DNA from: Halioglobus japonicus
Lineage (GTDB): Bacteria; Pseudomonadota; Gammaproteobacteria; Pseudomonadales; Halieaceae
DNA: 64,000 nucleotides
Direction of reading: 5' to 3'
Assembly (NCBI GenBank): GCA_902705825.1
Contig: CACSIL010000052.1
Coordinates: 1 to 64,000, forward strand
Position numbers and translations under genes: made by a program. The first letter of the stretch is position 1, and every line of letters begins with the position of its first letter. Shown here piece after piece: positions 6,744-15,984 of this stretch. The notes under the pieces were generated by a model that worked only from the letters and a program-made list of their open reading frames with translations, was not told the DNA's origin and ran no database searches.

Positions 6744-8144
6744 CTAACTGAGAATCAGCTCCTGGGTGCCAGCGGCGCGATCAAACGGCGTCATTTCATT
6801 GAGCAAGTGCTCCTCATAAAACTGAATGAAGGCAGACATATCCTGTTCATTGTCGTTTCGGGTGAGCAGAAAAAGCGGCAGGTTGATTTTCCCACGTTGC
6901 AGTAGCCGGTGAGCCAGACGTCCATAGCGAATAGTGTTCATGAACCGAAACCCTGCTTCAAGCGCTGGCTCGGTGCCCTTGAAATCACGGTGGAACGCTG
7001 TGATAACCCTGATGTCGTGAACGCTATAAAGATGCTGAATCGCCCTGGGGAAAATACAATGGTCGCACAAAGTCTCGACCCCCGTTGTTTCGTCCTGATT
7101 ATTCTTGGCTGACAAGCCACGGGCGTGACGGTAGTTTTCGTTGTTCCATACGTCAGCGAAACTTACTTGGCCCGGTGTCACTCGCCCGAAGTCATCACGC
7201 TCCTTGGCTGTCGCGCAGCATGGCGAAACAGGGCCACCGCCAGTGACAACGGAAACACCATAATGCCACGAGCAGTGCTTGGGAAAAGTATCATCGTCAT
7301 CAAGCACGTGTGGCATCCAGGAATTACTTTGCTCATCCTCCAGAAAATAGTCACGGGCCCAATCGGCGAACTCGATAAAACCTTTGAAATCAGTCGCTAT
7401 CATACGATTTGCCGATGGCGCCTCGCCCTCCCGATAGCTGGGAAGCCATGACTCGTCGTTGACGGCGGCGTCCTCACGGACAAATGATATTCCTATATCC
7501 TTGCAGTATTTCTGCGCCGCCTCCACCTCGTGCTCGTTATGTCGGAAGATCAGCATTTTGTAGACGATGCGAGTATCCAGCCCTAACCGGTCTCGCGACT
7601 TTGCGAGCGCCTCAAGATTCCGTTTGACCAACTCAATATCGCCACCGACACGATGCACCTCATAGGCCTCTTGCGTGAAACCATCGATGGAGCCTGTGAG
7701 TGTATCCAGCCCAGACGACAACAATTCATCAATTTGCTGCTGAGATAACTTCAGGGAGAGGTTTGAGTGGATCTCTGTTTCGATATCGTAAGCATGGGCC
7801 TTCTGAATATAGCGGGGCAGCTGTTTGTTCAACAGGGGTTCTCCCCAGTTGTAGAACATCACCAGGAAAAGGTAGGGCCCCAACTCATCAATGAGCGAGT
7901 CGAAGAGCTCCGGTTTCATTTGCGAACGACGGCTGCGACGGATGGAGTCCAACTGACTTGCTCGACGGCCAGCGTTCTCTTTTCCGGTGGGGCACGTGGG
8001 GCAGAGAAGTTGACAAGCGTCAGAGGGGTCGATGGTCAGATAGTATGGATATGATGTCACTGTCGAGGTATGGGTGTAAGCCTCATACTTGGCGCGAAGA
8101 AAATTCGCGAAAGCCTCACGGGTATTCTTTTTGAAGGGCTGCAT
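6744..8144 (-). CDS. Radical SAM protein with SPASM-like domain
   Basis: A 466-residue radical SAM enzyme. The 4Fe-4S motif is CQLLCPTC (CxxxCxxC), early in the protein after TIDPSDA. Next come YNWGEPLLN (the GEP-type SAM-binding region) and a TIM-barrel core. A C-terminal cysteine cluster (SPCC near the middle of the C-terminal half, then CDHC) fits an auxiliary SPASM-type cluster. Substrate unknown; SPASM proteins often modify peptides or sugars, but no precursor peptide is visible nearby. The ATG at 8144 is preferred over an upstream TTG because AGAGGGA lies just before it. It is transcribed alone. Confidence 0.8.
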   Translation of the reverse strand: MQPFKKNTREAFANFLRAKYEAYTHTSTVTSYPYYLTIDPSDACQLLCPTCPTGKENAGRRASQLDSIRRSRRSQMKPELFDSLIDELGPYLFLVMFYNWGEPLLNKQLPRYIQKAHAYDIETEIHSNLSLKLSQQQIDELLSSGLDTLTGSIDGFTQEAYEVHRVGGDIELVKRNLEALAKSRDRLGLDTRIVYKMLIFRHNEHEVEAAQKYCKDIGISFVREDAAVNDESWLPSYREGEAPSANRMIATDFKGFIEFADWARDYFLEDEQSNSWMPHVLDDDDTFPKHCSWHYGVSVVTGGGPVSPCCATAKERDDFGRVTPGQVSFADVWNNENYRHARGLSAKNNQDETTGVETLCDHCIFPRAIQHLYSVHDIRVITAFHRDFKGTEPALEAGFRFMNTIRYGRLAHRLLQRGKINLPLFLLTRNDNEQDMSAFIQFYEEHLLNEMTPFDRAAGTQELILS

Positions 8145-8704
8145 TGGGTATTTCCCTCTTTTGGGAACCGCTGCACCCAACGAACAAGGATACTTGCAAC
8201 GGGTCCTGCATAAACCACTCAATCCGTGAAGTGGTCGGTGACGTCAGGCATTATGTGTAGTATTGCTCTTACCGATTTTCACGCTAGCGCGCCAGCACTA
8301 ATGATGTCAAGCACCCATCAAATTACATGCCGATTCTGCGGACTCGCATCACGCTATAGCGACAGAGAAAGCTATCGGGGTCAGGCCTACCTTTCACCAG
8401 CCTATCCTAAAGCAACAACCAGCAGTGAGTTCCCGCGGTTAGCCAAAGGCTAATGAATCACCGCCCCTACTATGAATAGCGTGCCAAGCCCGAAGGCATG
8501 TATGATTATTTTTTTAGGTAAACGACCTGAACACCATCATGGATCACTGAAGGAGAAACGGGGTTGTGGGTAGTTTCAAAAAGCGAGTTCCTCCAAATAT
8601 CATGTTTGCCCGACGATATCAGCCAAAGTAATCCTATAACGCCTTGGGTATTCTCGCAGTGAATACACCAGATGGCACCTACCAACCAAAGGGGATAGAT
8701 CCAC
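8145..8704. other. Intergenic region, 560 bp
   Basis: No convincing gene on either strand. It would carry the divergent promoters of the radical SAM gene and the thioesterase-like gene. The only strong local signal is AAAGGGGA (8689-8696), which serves as ribosome-binding site for the TTG start at 8705. Confidence 0.4.
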
Positions 8705-9163
8705 TTGAAAGAACACAATTTCAGTAACGCAATGGCACAGTATGTGGAAGCAGGCAACTGGCATGAGATCGAGCGTTTTTTTAATCAATCTGAATTGACA
8801 CAACACCTGGGCATAAACGTAGATTTACAGGATCCAACCCAACCAAAATGTGAGGTGCATAACGTACACCGCTTTCACCTGGGTGGTGTCGGGCAGGACT
8901 ATATCAATGGTGCCGTAATTTCGGCGATGTATGATTTGGCAATAGGCTTAACCGCCCTCCCCTATGCATCAGAAGGCAACTTCGCAACGACCAACCTCAA
9001 CATCAGGCTATTAAAGCCTGTAGAAAATGGTCGGTTCTATATGGTGTCAAAAATCAACCGTCGAATTGGCAACCGGGTGTTTGCAGAGGCCACATTGTTT
9101 AACTTCGCAGATGAAGCTCGTGGCCACGCCCATGGCGAGATCAGCGTTGGACTGAAACGCTAG
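8705..9163 (+). CDS. Hotdog-fold thioesterase-like protein (PaaI/DUF4442 type)
   Basis: A 152-residue single hotdog-fold protein. The core segment GGVGQDYINGAVISAMYDLAIG matches the thioesterase pattern in which a glycine-rich turn and an Asn/Asp precede the long hydrophobic helix. This is followed by TTNLNIRLLKPV and FAEATLF strands. It probably hydrolyses an acyl-CoA thioester, substrate unknown. The TTG start at 8705 is chosen for its good ribosome-binding site; an ATG at 8732 is the alternative. Confidence 0.7.
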   Translation: MKEHNFSNAMAQYVEAGNWHEIERFFNQSELTQHLGINVDLQDPTQPKCEVHNVHRFHLGGVGQDYINGAVISAMYDLAIGLTALPYASEGNFATTNLNIRLLKPVENGRFYMVSKINRRIGNRVFAEATLFNFADEARGHAHGEISVGLKR

Positions 9164-9232
9164 CGCCAGTATCAGTAACAGGTAAGCAAGATCAATTTGG
9201 CTCACTTATACTCTGACACAAGCAAAGGCTCC

Positions 9233-9799
9233 TCACTGTTTTAATGGCACAGCGTCTGACGTCGCGAGCGGACTGGCCAGCAGTCCCGACAGCCACAGTC
9301 GTATCGAAATGCCGGGAGGCGTGGTGATACCGCTGGTCATGGACGTAACATGGCCCTGATAAAGCACAGCGATAGTCGGAGTGCCGCGAACGTTCCAGGT
9401 TCGGCCAATATCTCCGCCCGGATCATTCACAATCTGAAACCCAAGATCGTGTTCGCGAGCAAAAGACAACACCTTCTCCCGCGAGCCCGACGATAGCGCT
9501 ACCGTCACCACCGCATAGTCATCCCTGAGCGCCTCAACAGCCGGGGATACGGCCTTACACACCGGGCACCAACTGGCCCAGAAGTACAACAGAACAGGTT
9601 CTGTTTGGCTCATCTGAAACAGATCGATACGCTTACCATCTACATCCAGCAACAGTTGACGGGGCACCGTTTCAGGCGCTTCGCGATGGCGCCAGGAATC
9701 AATCAGTATGGGCATGGTAACTATGGCCACCAGCCACAGCGCTGCAACCTGCCAACTTTTGATCTTGCCTGCCGGAGGCTTATCGGCGGGGTTACGCAT
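9233..9799 (-). CDS. Membrane-anchored thioredoxin-like protein, ScsD/TlpA type
   Basis: A 188-residue protein with an N-terminal membrane anchor (about residues 17-34) and a periplasmic thioredoxin domain. The active site is FWASWCPVCKAV (CPVC) and the cis-Pro loop is VRGTPTIAV. CPVC with this layout is typical of ScsD-like disulfide oxidoreductases. It probably handles disulfides of exported proteins. It stands alone; no scsBC genes are seen. Confidence 0.85.
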   Translation of the reverse strand: MRNPADKPPAGKIKSWQVAALWLVAIVTMPILIDSWRHREAPETVPRQLLLDVDGKRIDLFQMSQTEPVLLYFWASWCPVCKAVSPAVEALRDDYAVVTVALSSGSREKVLSFAREHDLGFQIVNDPGGDIGRTWNVRGTPTIAVLYQGHVTSMTSGITTPPGISIRLWLSGLLASPLATSDAVPLKQ

Positions 9800-9946
9800 C
9801 TGTCTATCCAGGTTCGTTTTCGGTCGTCGACTTTCGTCGGGGCATACTGCCAGTAGCAGCGCTTATACTCATTAGTGTCCCCTTAGTGTCCCCCGCCGCA
9901 GCGATTCGAGTAAACTGTCACCAAAATTGGCAAAAGAGGCACTTTC

Positions 9947-10204
9947 ATGGATGACTCAAAACAGAAAATCGCACTGTTCATAGATGCAGACAACGCTCCC
10001 GCAAACAAGTTCGAAGACGTTCTCAGTGAAGTCGCCAAGTACGGTGTCGTCACTATAAGGAAGGCCTATGGAAACTGGAAGAAATCATCGATAAAGCCCT
10101 GGCGCCGGGCAATTCCTAGTTGGTGCGAAATGCGCGAAAGAAAAAACAGGCATAGCATCACAGGCTCATTTATGGTCTACTTAATGAGAATTGTTTGCAT
10201 TTGA
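9947..10204 (+). pseudogene. Truncated NYN-domain protein (LabA-like)
   Basis: The first 53 codons encode the start of an NYN domain: ALFIDADNAPANK with the catalytic-type Asp residues, then RKAYGNW and IKPW. Full proteins continue with a longer core carrying the K/N/T and D residues of the active site, but here the frame changes to unrelated sequence after about residue 52 and stops at 85. I read it as a 3'-truncated gene. The deletion ends right at the Fur-box-like sequence before fbpA, and the tail of the frame overlaps that box. Confidence 0.6.
10183..10201 (+). promoter_or_regulatory. Fur-box-like operator
   Basis: AATGAGAATTGTTTGCATT is an imperfect palindrome that matches the Fur consensus core (AATGA.AAT..TT...) at most informative positions. 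It ends 38 bases before the fbpA start codon. Iron-dependent repression of an iron importer would be expected, which supports the call. Confidence 0.55.
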
Positions 10205-10239
10205 AGTCTCAATCCATCTGATAATCCCGAGAGGTATCC

Positions 10240-11277
10240 ATGCGTTTTCCCCGCGCGGCTCTGCGCCGTTTTGCATCTGCCCTTTTTGTCACCGCTGCAG
10301 CCATAGCTGCACCCTCCGCTTACGCCGAGGCTGTGAATGTGTACTCCGCTAGGCAGGAGGCGCTGATCAAACCCCTGCTGGATAAATTCACGGACGAAAC
10401 CGGCATCGAAGTTAATCTGGTTACCGGCAAAGATGATGCCCTGCTCACACGCCTGCAAACTGAAGGTCGCAACTCCCCGGCGGATGTGCTGCTCACTGTC
10501 GATGCAGGCCGCCTCTACCGGGCCAAGGAAGCCGGGGTTCTACAGCCTGTCCAATCTGATTTCCTGGAAGAGACGATACCCGCCAACCTGCGCAATGGCG
10601 AAGGCTACTGGTATGGCCTGTCGGTTCGTGCGCGCGTGATCGCCTACGCCACTGATCGAGTAGATCCCGAAGAATTGAGTACCTATGAAGCGCTCACCGA
10701 TGAGAAATGGCGAGGCCGCATCTGCGTGCGCTCCTCCGGTAACATTTACAATCAGTCTCTGGTTGCCAGCATGCTCTCCACTGAGGGCGAAGCCGCCACT
10801 GAAGAATGGATAGAGGGTCTGGTGGCTAATTTCGCTCGCCCACCCCAGGGCGGTGATCGCGATCAGATCAAAGCACTCGCAACGGGTCAGTGTGACGTTG
10901 CACTGGTTAACAGCTACTATTATGGCGCGATGTTGCAAAGCGACGATGCGGAAGAAAGAGCCGCCGCCGATAAAGTGGCTGTATTCTTCCCCAATCAGGA
11001 TGGACGCGGCACGCACATCAACGTCAGTGGAGCCGGTGTCACTAAATCCGCCAAAAACATCGAAGCGGCCACCGCACTTATCGAGTTCTTGGCCGGGCCT
11101 GAAGCGCAGCAATGGTATGCTGAAACCAACAATGAATACCCGGCCAATTCCGAGGTTGAAGCCAGTGCCCTGCTCGAATCCTGGGGCGATTTTAAAGCCG
11201 ATTCAGTTGACGTGACGGAGCTCGGACGCTTGAATGCGCAGGCAGTCATGGCAATGGATCGGGCGAATTGGAAATAA
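10240..11277 (+). CDS. fbpA: Ferric iron ABC transporter substrate-binding protein
   Basis: A 345-residue periplasmic binding protein with a signal peptide (cleavage near AYAEA, residue 30). The mature chain starts VNVYSARQEALIKPLLDKF, as in FbpA/IdiA/FutA proteins. The iron-ligand tyrosines are visible in NSYYYGAML, and the end is NNEYPAN...LGRLNAQA. It captures Fe3+ for the permease and ATPase encoded directly downstream. Its stop overlaps the proposed permease start. A Fur-box-like site lies upstream. FbpA is the usual name for this type; close relatives are called IdiA or FutA. Confidence 0.9.
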   Translation: MRFPRAALRRFASALFVTAAAIAAPSAYAEAVNVYSARQEALIKPLLDKFTDETGIEVNLVTGKDDALLTRLQTEGRNSPADVLLTVDAGRLYRAKEAGVLQPVQSDFLEETIPANLRNGEGYWYGLSVRARVIAYATDRVDPEELSTYEALTDEKWRGRICVRSSGNIYNQSLVASMLSTEGEAATEEWIEGLVANFARPPQGGDRDQIKALATGQCDVALVNSYYYGAMLQSDDAEERAAADKVAVFFPNQDGRGTHINVSGAGVTKSAKNIEAATALIEFLAGPEAQQWYAETNNEYPANSEVEASALLESWGDFKADSVDVTELGRLNAQAVMAMDRANWK

Positions 11278-12965
11278 GCTCAGCAACACCCCCACCACAA
11301 GCATTACATCGCGGGCGCGGCAGCTTCGGTTGGCGCGCCCTGATGTTGGTAACGGCGTGCCTTATTGCTGTGCCTGTGCTGGTAATTGTCGCCAGCCTGT
11401 TCCAGGGTTTCAGCCCGGCCTGGCAGCACCTGCTGGATACCGTTCTGCAGGACTATGTCATCAACTCGCTGCTGTTGATGTTGGGCGTTGGTATCGGCAC
11501 CTTGCTGCTGGGCGTCAGTGCTGCCTGGCTCACTGCGATGTGCGAATTCCCCGGCCGCAAACTGTTCAACTGGGCGCTGCTGCTACCGATGGCGATGCCG
11601 GCCTACATCATTGCCTACACCTACACCGGCATGCTCGATTTCTCTGGCCCCGTGCAGAGCGCTTTGCGTGCGCAGTTCGGCTGGGGCTACGGCGACTATT
11701 ACTTCCCCGAGATACGCTCACTCGGCGGCGCCGTCTGCATGCTGTCATTGGTGCTCTATCCCTATGTCTACCTGCTGGTGAAAGTCGCTTTCACCGAACA
11801 ATCAACGGCAGTATTGGAAGCCAGCCGAAGCCTCGGCAAGGGTCCCTGGAAAACACTGTTTCAAGTGGCTCTGCCAATGGCCCGACCCGCCATCGTCGCC
11901 GGCATCAGTCTGGCGCTAATGGAAACGCTGGCTGATTTTGGCACCGTGGATTACTTCGGTGTGAGCGTATTCACCACCGGTATATTTCGCACCTGGTACG
12001 GACTGGGTGAGCTGCAAACAGCGGCGCAGCTGGCGGCTTTTCTGCTGCTGTTCGTATTTGCCCTGTTCACACTGGAACAATACTCGCGACGCCGCCTGCG
12101 CTTTCATCACAACTCGGCCCAGCAGAAACCCCGTCGAATCGAATTGCGGGGCTGGCGCGGCTGGTGTGCGTTTGCGGTGGCCATGGTGATCGTAACCGCA
12201 GGCTTTGCGCTACCGGCCGCACAGTTGGCCTCCTGGGCCAGTGACCGCATTGGCAGTACTGATGTTGCAGCATTCCTTACGTTAGTGGGCAGCAGCTTCA
12301 CGCTGGCTGCCATCGCCTCTGCCTGCTGTCTGGTAATTGCTCTACTGCTGGGCTACGGCAAGCGCCTGCATCCCGGACAGCTGGAACAACAGGCCGCACG
12401 CGTCTCATCCATGGGATACGCGGTACCCGGCACCGTGATTGCCGTGGGTGTACTGATCCCGTTTGCGTGGATGGACAATCAACTGGATACCCTGATGCGC
12501 GAACATTTTGATCTCTCAACCGGCCTGTTGCTCAGCGGTACACTGGCAGCACTGGTCTTTGCCTACGTGGTGCGCTTTCTTGCGGTGTCACTGCAGACGG
12601 TGGAATCCGGGCTGGCGCGCATTCGTCCCAGCATAGACGAATCTGCCCGTTCTCTGGGCAAACGTCCGCTACAGGTATTGCAGCGTATTCACCTGCCTAT
12701 GCTGCGCGGCTCTCTGGTCACCGCCCTACTGCTGGTATTTGTCGATGTACTAAAAGAGCTGCCCACAACACTGATTCTGCGCCCGTTCAATTTCAACACG
12801 CTGGCAGTGCGCACATACGAACTCGCCTCCGATGAACGGCTGGCCGACGCGGCACTGCCGGCGCTGGCGATAGTGCTGATTGGCCTGCTGCCTGTTATCC
12901 TGATGACCCGCACCAGCAGCGCAGCTGCCCCTACTAATCCACACAATAAGGACGACCATGAGTAG
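11268..12965 (+). CDS. fbpB: Ferric iron ABC transporter permease
   Basis: A 565-residue inner-membrane permease made of two BPD-type halves, each with several membrane helices. The EAA-like loops that contact the ATPase are EASRSLGKGPWKTLFQVALP (first half) and ESARSLGKRPLQVLQRIHLP (second half). This double-length layout is typical of FbpB/AfuB/FutB. The TTG start overlaps the fbpA stop by 10 bases; an ATG at 11343 is a shorter alternative but would lose a leading segment. The C-terminus overlaps the ATPase start by 8 bases, so the three genes form one operon. Confidence 0.9.
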   Translation: MEISSATPPPQALHRGRGSFGWRALMLVTACLIAVPVLVIVASLFQGFSPAWQHLLDTVLQDYVINSLLLMLGVGIGTLLLGVSAAWLTAMCEFPGRKLFNWALLLPMAMPAYIIAYTYTGMLDFSGPVQSALRAQFGWGYGDYYFPEIRSLGGAVCMLSLVLYPYVYLLVKVAFTEQSTAVLEASRSLGKGPWKTLFQVALPMARPAIVAGISLALMETLADFGTVDYFGVSVFTTGIFRTWYGLGELQTAAQLAAFLLLFVFALFTLEQYSRRRLRFHHNSAQQKPRRIELRGWRGWCAFAVAMVIVTAGFALPAAQLASWASDRIGSTDVAAFLTLVGSSFTLAAIASACCLVIALLLGYGKRLHPGQLEQQAARVSSMGYAVPGTVIAVGVLIPFAWMDNQLDTLMREHFDLSTGLLLSGTLAALVFAYVVRFLAVSLQTVESGLARIRPSIDESARSLGKRPLQVLQRIHLPMLRGSLVTALLLVFVDVLKELPTTLILRPFNFNTLAVRTYELASDERLADAALPALAIVLIGLLPVILMTRTSSAAAPTNPHNKDDHE

Positions 12966-14025
12966 CCAGCTGGCGCTGCAACAGGTATCTGTCAGCTATG
13001 GCGATTTTCCCGCCGCGGTGGACGTATCATTCAGTCTGGAAAAGGGACAGATAGGCTGTTTGCTAGGGCCATCCGGGTGCGGCAAAACCACGCTGCTGCG
13101 AGCCATTGCTGGCTTTGAACAGGTTACAGCTGGCACTATCACACTCAATGGTGAAACCATCAGTCGCGCCGGTGCGCAGTTGCCACCGGAGCGGCGCAGG
13201 GTCGGTATGGTCTTTCAGGACTTTGCACTGTTCCCGCATTTGAGTGTGCAACGCAATATCGGTTTTGGACTGGATGCGATGAATCGCGAGGCCCGCGCAC
13301 AACGGGTACGTGAAATGCTCGCGCTGGTGGAACTCGAACACTACGCCAACGCCTATCCCCACGAACTCTCCGGGGGCCAGCAGCAGCGTGTAGCACTGGC
13401 GCGGGCGCTGGCACCCAACCCGGAAATACTCTTACTGGATGAACCTTTTTCCAGTCTGGACAGTGAATTGCGCGAGCAGTTGGCATCGGAAGTCCGCGAG
13501 TTGCTCAAGCGCAACGGTGTCACCGCTATTCTGGTGACCCACGATCAGAATGAAGCCTTTGCAATGGCTGATCAGATCGCGCTGATGCGCCAGGGCCAGG
13601 TTGTGCAACTCGATACGCCGTACAACCTGTACCACAATCCCCGCAGCGAATTTGTCGCGGAGTTCATCGGTCAAGGTACTATCATTACGGTGTCCGTTAA
13701 TGCGTCTGGCGCGCTGAACAATGGCCTGGGCATACTGGATGTAAGAGACCGCCCGTGGCAAGCCGGAGAAACATTGCGACTGCTGGTGCGCCCGGACGAT
13801 ATCGAGTACGACGAACTCAGCGCGTTGAGCCTGCCGGTGGTAAGCAAATCCTTTCGCGGCGCACACTATCTCTACGAACTGGCACTACCGGATGGTCAGA
13901 AGGTGCCCTGTCTTACGCCCAGCCACGTGGCTATCAACCCCGGCGAGAGCCTGCCCGTTCGTTTCAATCTGCAACACGTTGTGGTCTTTGATGATTCTCC
14001 ATCGGAGACAACGCCAATTCGCTGA
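12958..14025 (+). CDS. fbpC: Ferric iron ABC transporter ATP-binding protein
   Basis: A 355-residue ATPase. Motifs in order: Walker A GPSGCGKTT (about residue 37), signature LSGGQQQRVALARAL, Walker B ILLLDEPFSSLD and switch histidine VTHDQNEAF. The last 110 residues form a TOBE-type regulatory domain (LRLLVRPDDIEYDE). It drives Fe3+ uptake with the two upstream proteins. The ATG overlaps the permease stop, indicating translational coupling. Confidence 0.92.
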   Translation: MSSQLALQQVSVSYGDFPAAVDVSFSLEKGQIGCLLGPSGCGKTTLLRAIAGFEQVTAGTITLNGETISRAGAQLPPERRRVGMVFQDFALFPHLSVQRNIGFGLDAMNREARAQRVREMLALVELEHYANAYPHELSGGQQQRVALARALAPNPEILLLDEPFSSLDSELREQLASEVRELLKRNGVTAILVTHDQNEAFAMADQIALMRQGQVVQLDTPYNLYHNPRSEFVAEFIGQGTIITVSVNASGALNNGLGILDVRDRPWQAGETLRLLVRPDDIEYDELSALSLPVVSKSFRGAHYLYELALPDGQKVPCLTPSHVAINPGESLPVRFNLQHVVVFDDSPSETTPIR

Positions 14026-14103
14026 AGGCCCGTGCCGCGACGCCACATTCTGTCAAAGCTGTAGTAGTATTATCGCAACTATAAAAACCATAACGGTGGG
14101 TAC

Positions 14104-15624
14104 GTGGCAGGAATCACGCGCAGGAAATTTGTTCGCAATGCATCGCTGCTGGCAGCGGCAGCGACGGTAGGCTCCGCATGCAGCAATGGCTCAAGTTCCA
14201 ACGGCAGCGCCCCTTGCGCTGTGATCATCGGGTCCGGGTTTTCTGGCTCTGTCGCGGCACTGAGGCTCGGCCAGGCAGGCATCCACACAACCGTTCTTGA
14301 GCGCGGACAGGAATGGACGCTACAGGGGCCAGACACCTTCCCCACCAGCATGTCTGATCGACGCACCACCTGGTTCGGAGACGTAGATGGCCTGACCGGG
14401 CTATCACCTGTCACTCGCTATGCCGGCATGCTGGAACGTGTTCGTGGCGATACGCTGGATGCGGTTGCAGCAGCCTGTGTCGGCGGCGGCTCGCTTACTT
14501 ACGGCGGGGTATTGCTGCAACCACGCCGTGACATCTTCGAGGGCGTGTTCCCCACCATCAGCTATGACGATATGGATCAGATCTATTACCCCAGGGTACT
14601 CGCGGGAATCGGCGCCTCCGCCATACCAGACGATGTTCTGGCTAGCGACCCCTACGCGGCTCACCGGGCCTTTCTGGAGGATTGCGCCAGCGCGGGTTTC
14701 GAAACCATTCGCCCTGCTGCATCCTTCGATTGGGATATCATACGCCGCGAACTGCGCGGCGAACTGCCGCCAGCCGTACTCGCCAGCAACTACCTGTTTG
14801 GTTGTAACAGCGGCGCCAAGTTGTCCACCGACAAAAGCTATCTGCGCGAGGCTATCGAGACCGGCTATGTGGAACTGCGAAGTCTCTGCGAGGTGGCGAT
14901 GATAAGCGAGCTGGACAACGGCTACAAAGTGACCTATCGAAATATTAACCCTGAAGGTGAGTTGCTCGAACAGGTCGAAATCAACGCCGATTACCTGTTC
15001 ATGGCGGCGGGGTCACTCAACACCAGCAAACTTCTTCTGTCCGGTCAGCAAGCCGGCGAACTCCATGGCGCCAACGACAGGATAGGCAAGGGCTGGGGCA
15101 CCAACGGCGATGAGTTGATGATGGAGTTGCGAAAGGACCCACTGCCCGGCCCGCAGGCTGGGCCGGCGTGTATTTCAGCCGTGGATCGCGGCTCACCGGG
15201 CTACCCTGTGGTCTATGAGCACTCTCCCGCGGCCGTGAGCGGTATACAGATTCAATTGGCGATGTCTGTGCCCGATAAGCTCGGAGAACTGGCCTTCGAT
15301 AGGAACGACGCCTTCGGGATACACTGGCCAGACGACAGCGCCACACCCTCGGCGCAGGCACGCGATGACAGTTTCGCACGGCTGGTGAGCACAACAGGTG
15401 GTCTGGATATATCCGGTGCCATCGCACGGACAATCTGGCACCCGCTGGGAGGCACCGTGATGGGCGATGCCTGCGACAACCTCGGCCAGCTCTACGGCTA
15501 TCGCAACCTCTTTGTAATCGACAGCAGCTTGCTACCTGGCAGTGCAGCCAACGCGAACCCGGCACTGACTGTCGCCGCCAATGCAGAGCGCATCATGGAA
15601 GCGCTGGTTCCGAATTTGCGATAA
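14104..15624 (+). CDS. GMC-family flavin oxidoreductase, cholesterol-oxidase-like, exported
   Basis: A 506-residue FAD enzyme. The N-terminus has a twin-arginine motif (RRKFVRNASLL) followed by a lipobox-like VGSAC, so it is probably exported folded by Tat and perhaps lipidated. FAD binding is shown by GSGFSGSVAALRL...VLERG. The C-terminus has the GMC catalytic pair in HPLGGTVMG and NANPALTVAANAERI. The pattern is closest to the cholesterol oxidase branch. Substrate is probably an alcohol or sterol but cannot be set from sequence. The GTG start at 14104 is the only one that keeps the RR motif. Confidence 0.85.
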   Translation: MAGITRRKFVRNASLLAAAATVGSACSNGSSSNGSAPCAVIIGSGFSGSVAALRLGQAGIHTTVLERGQEWTLQGPDTFPTSMSDRRTTWFGDVDGLTGLSPVTRYAGMLERVRGDTLDAVAAACVGGGSLTYGGVLLQPRRDIFEGVFPTISYDDMDQIYYPRVLAGIGASAIPDDVLASDPYAAHRAFLEDCASAGFETIRPAASFDWDIIRRELRGELPPAVLASNYLFGCNSGAKLSTDKSYLREAIETGYVELRSLCEVAMISELDNGYKVTYRNINPEGELLEQVEINADYLFMAAGSLNTSKLLLSGQQAGELHGANDRIGKGWGTNGDELMMELRKDPLPGPQAGPACISAVDRGSPGYPVVYEHSPAAVSGIQIQLAMSVPDKLGELAFDRNDAFGIHWPDDSATPSAQARDDSFARLVSTTGGLDISGAIARTIWHPLGGTVMGDACDNLGQLYGYRNLFVIDSSLLPGSAANANPALTVAANAERIMEALVPNLR

Positions 15625-15927
15625 CAATCATCGCAAGACCAGCCGCCAGTTCTGGTGAATACACAGACATTGATTAAAAAATCAATTCGTCCTGTTTTGC
15701 AAAGACGTTTCCGCAGAAACGCGAAGCCTTATTTTTGTGCGTAATTGCGCCCCAAATTGGCCGGGCGCACCAACGCTGCGCAAAAACACCGCTTTTATCC
15801 CGTTTTCCCTTCAAAAATAGCCCCAAAAGTCGGCACGCTGTTTGCTACCGTAACCCTGAAACCTGCAATCCCGTTGTTAATCGTCTATGGTGGTCAGAAC
15901 AATGGTTGAAAGAGAGGAGCAGCTGAC
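15625..15927. other. Intergenic region before the ectoine operon
   Basis: No protein gene is convincing here. It contains the palindrome-based element ACGTTTCCGCAGAAACGCGA (15705-15724), almost identical to one at 2926. It should hold the promoter of the doe operon. Confidence 0.45.
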
Positions 15928-15984
15928 ATGTCTATCACAGTTTCCGGTTTTCACCGCTTTGCGCCACAGGTCCGTGCGCAGTGA
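15928..15984 (+). CDS. Short leader ORF coupled to the ectoine operon
   Basis: An 18-codon frame (ATG at 15928, TGA at 15982-15984) follows a strong ribosome-binding site AGAGGAG at 15912-15918. Its stop overlaps the GTG start of the next gene (GTGA at 15981-15984). That GTG has no good ribosome-binding site of its own, so translation of the hydrolase is probably coupled to this ORF. The peptide MSITVSGFHRFAPQVRAQ has no known match and no run of one amino acid that would suggest classical attenuation. Confidence 0.5.
   Translation: MSITVSGFHRFAPQVRAQ

Noticed and set aside
8506-8757. Minus-strand frame before the thioesterase gene
   Set aside because: Overlaps the better-supported TTG start at 8705 and has no motif.
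10240-14025. Ectoine ABC importer
   Set aside because: The binding protein has iron-ligand Tyr residues (YYY) and the FbpA start pattern, so it is a ferric iron importer, even though the ectoine operon is close.
15735-15926. 63-codon frame upstream of the ectoine operon
   Set aside because: No start signal, atypical codon use, and it covers the expected promoter region.
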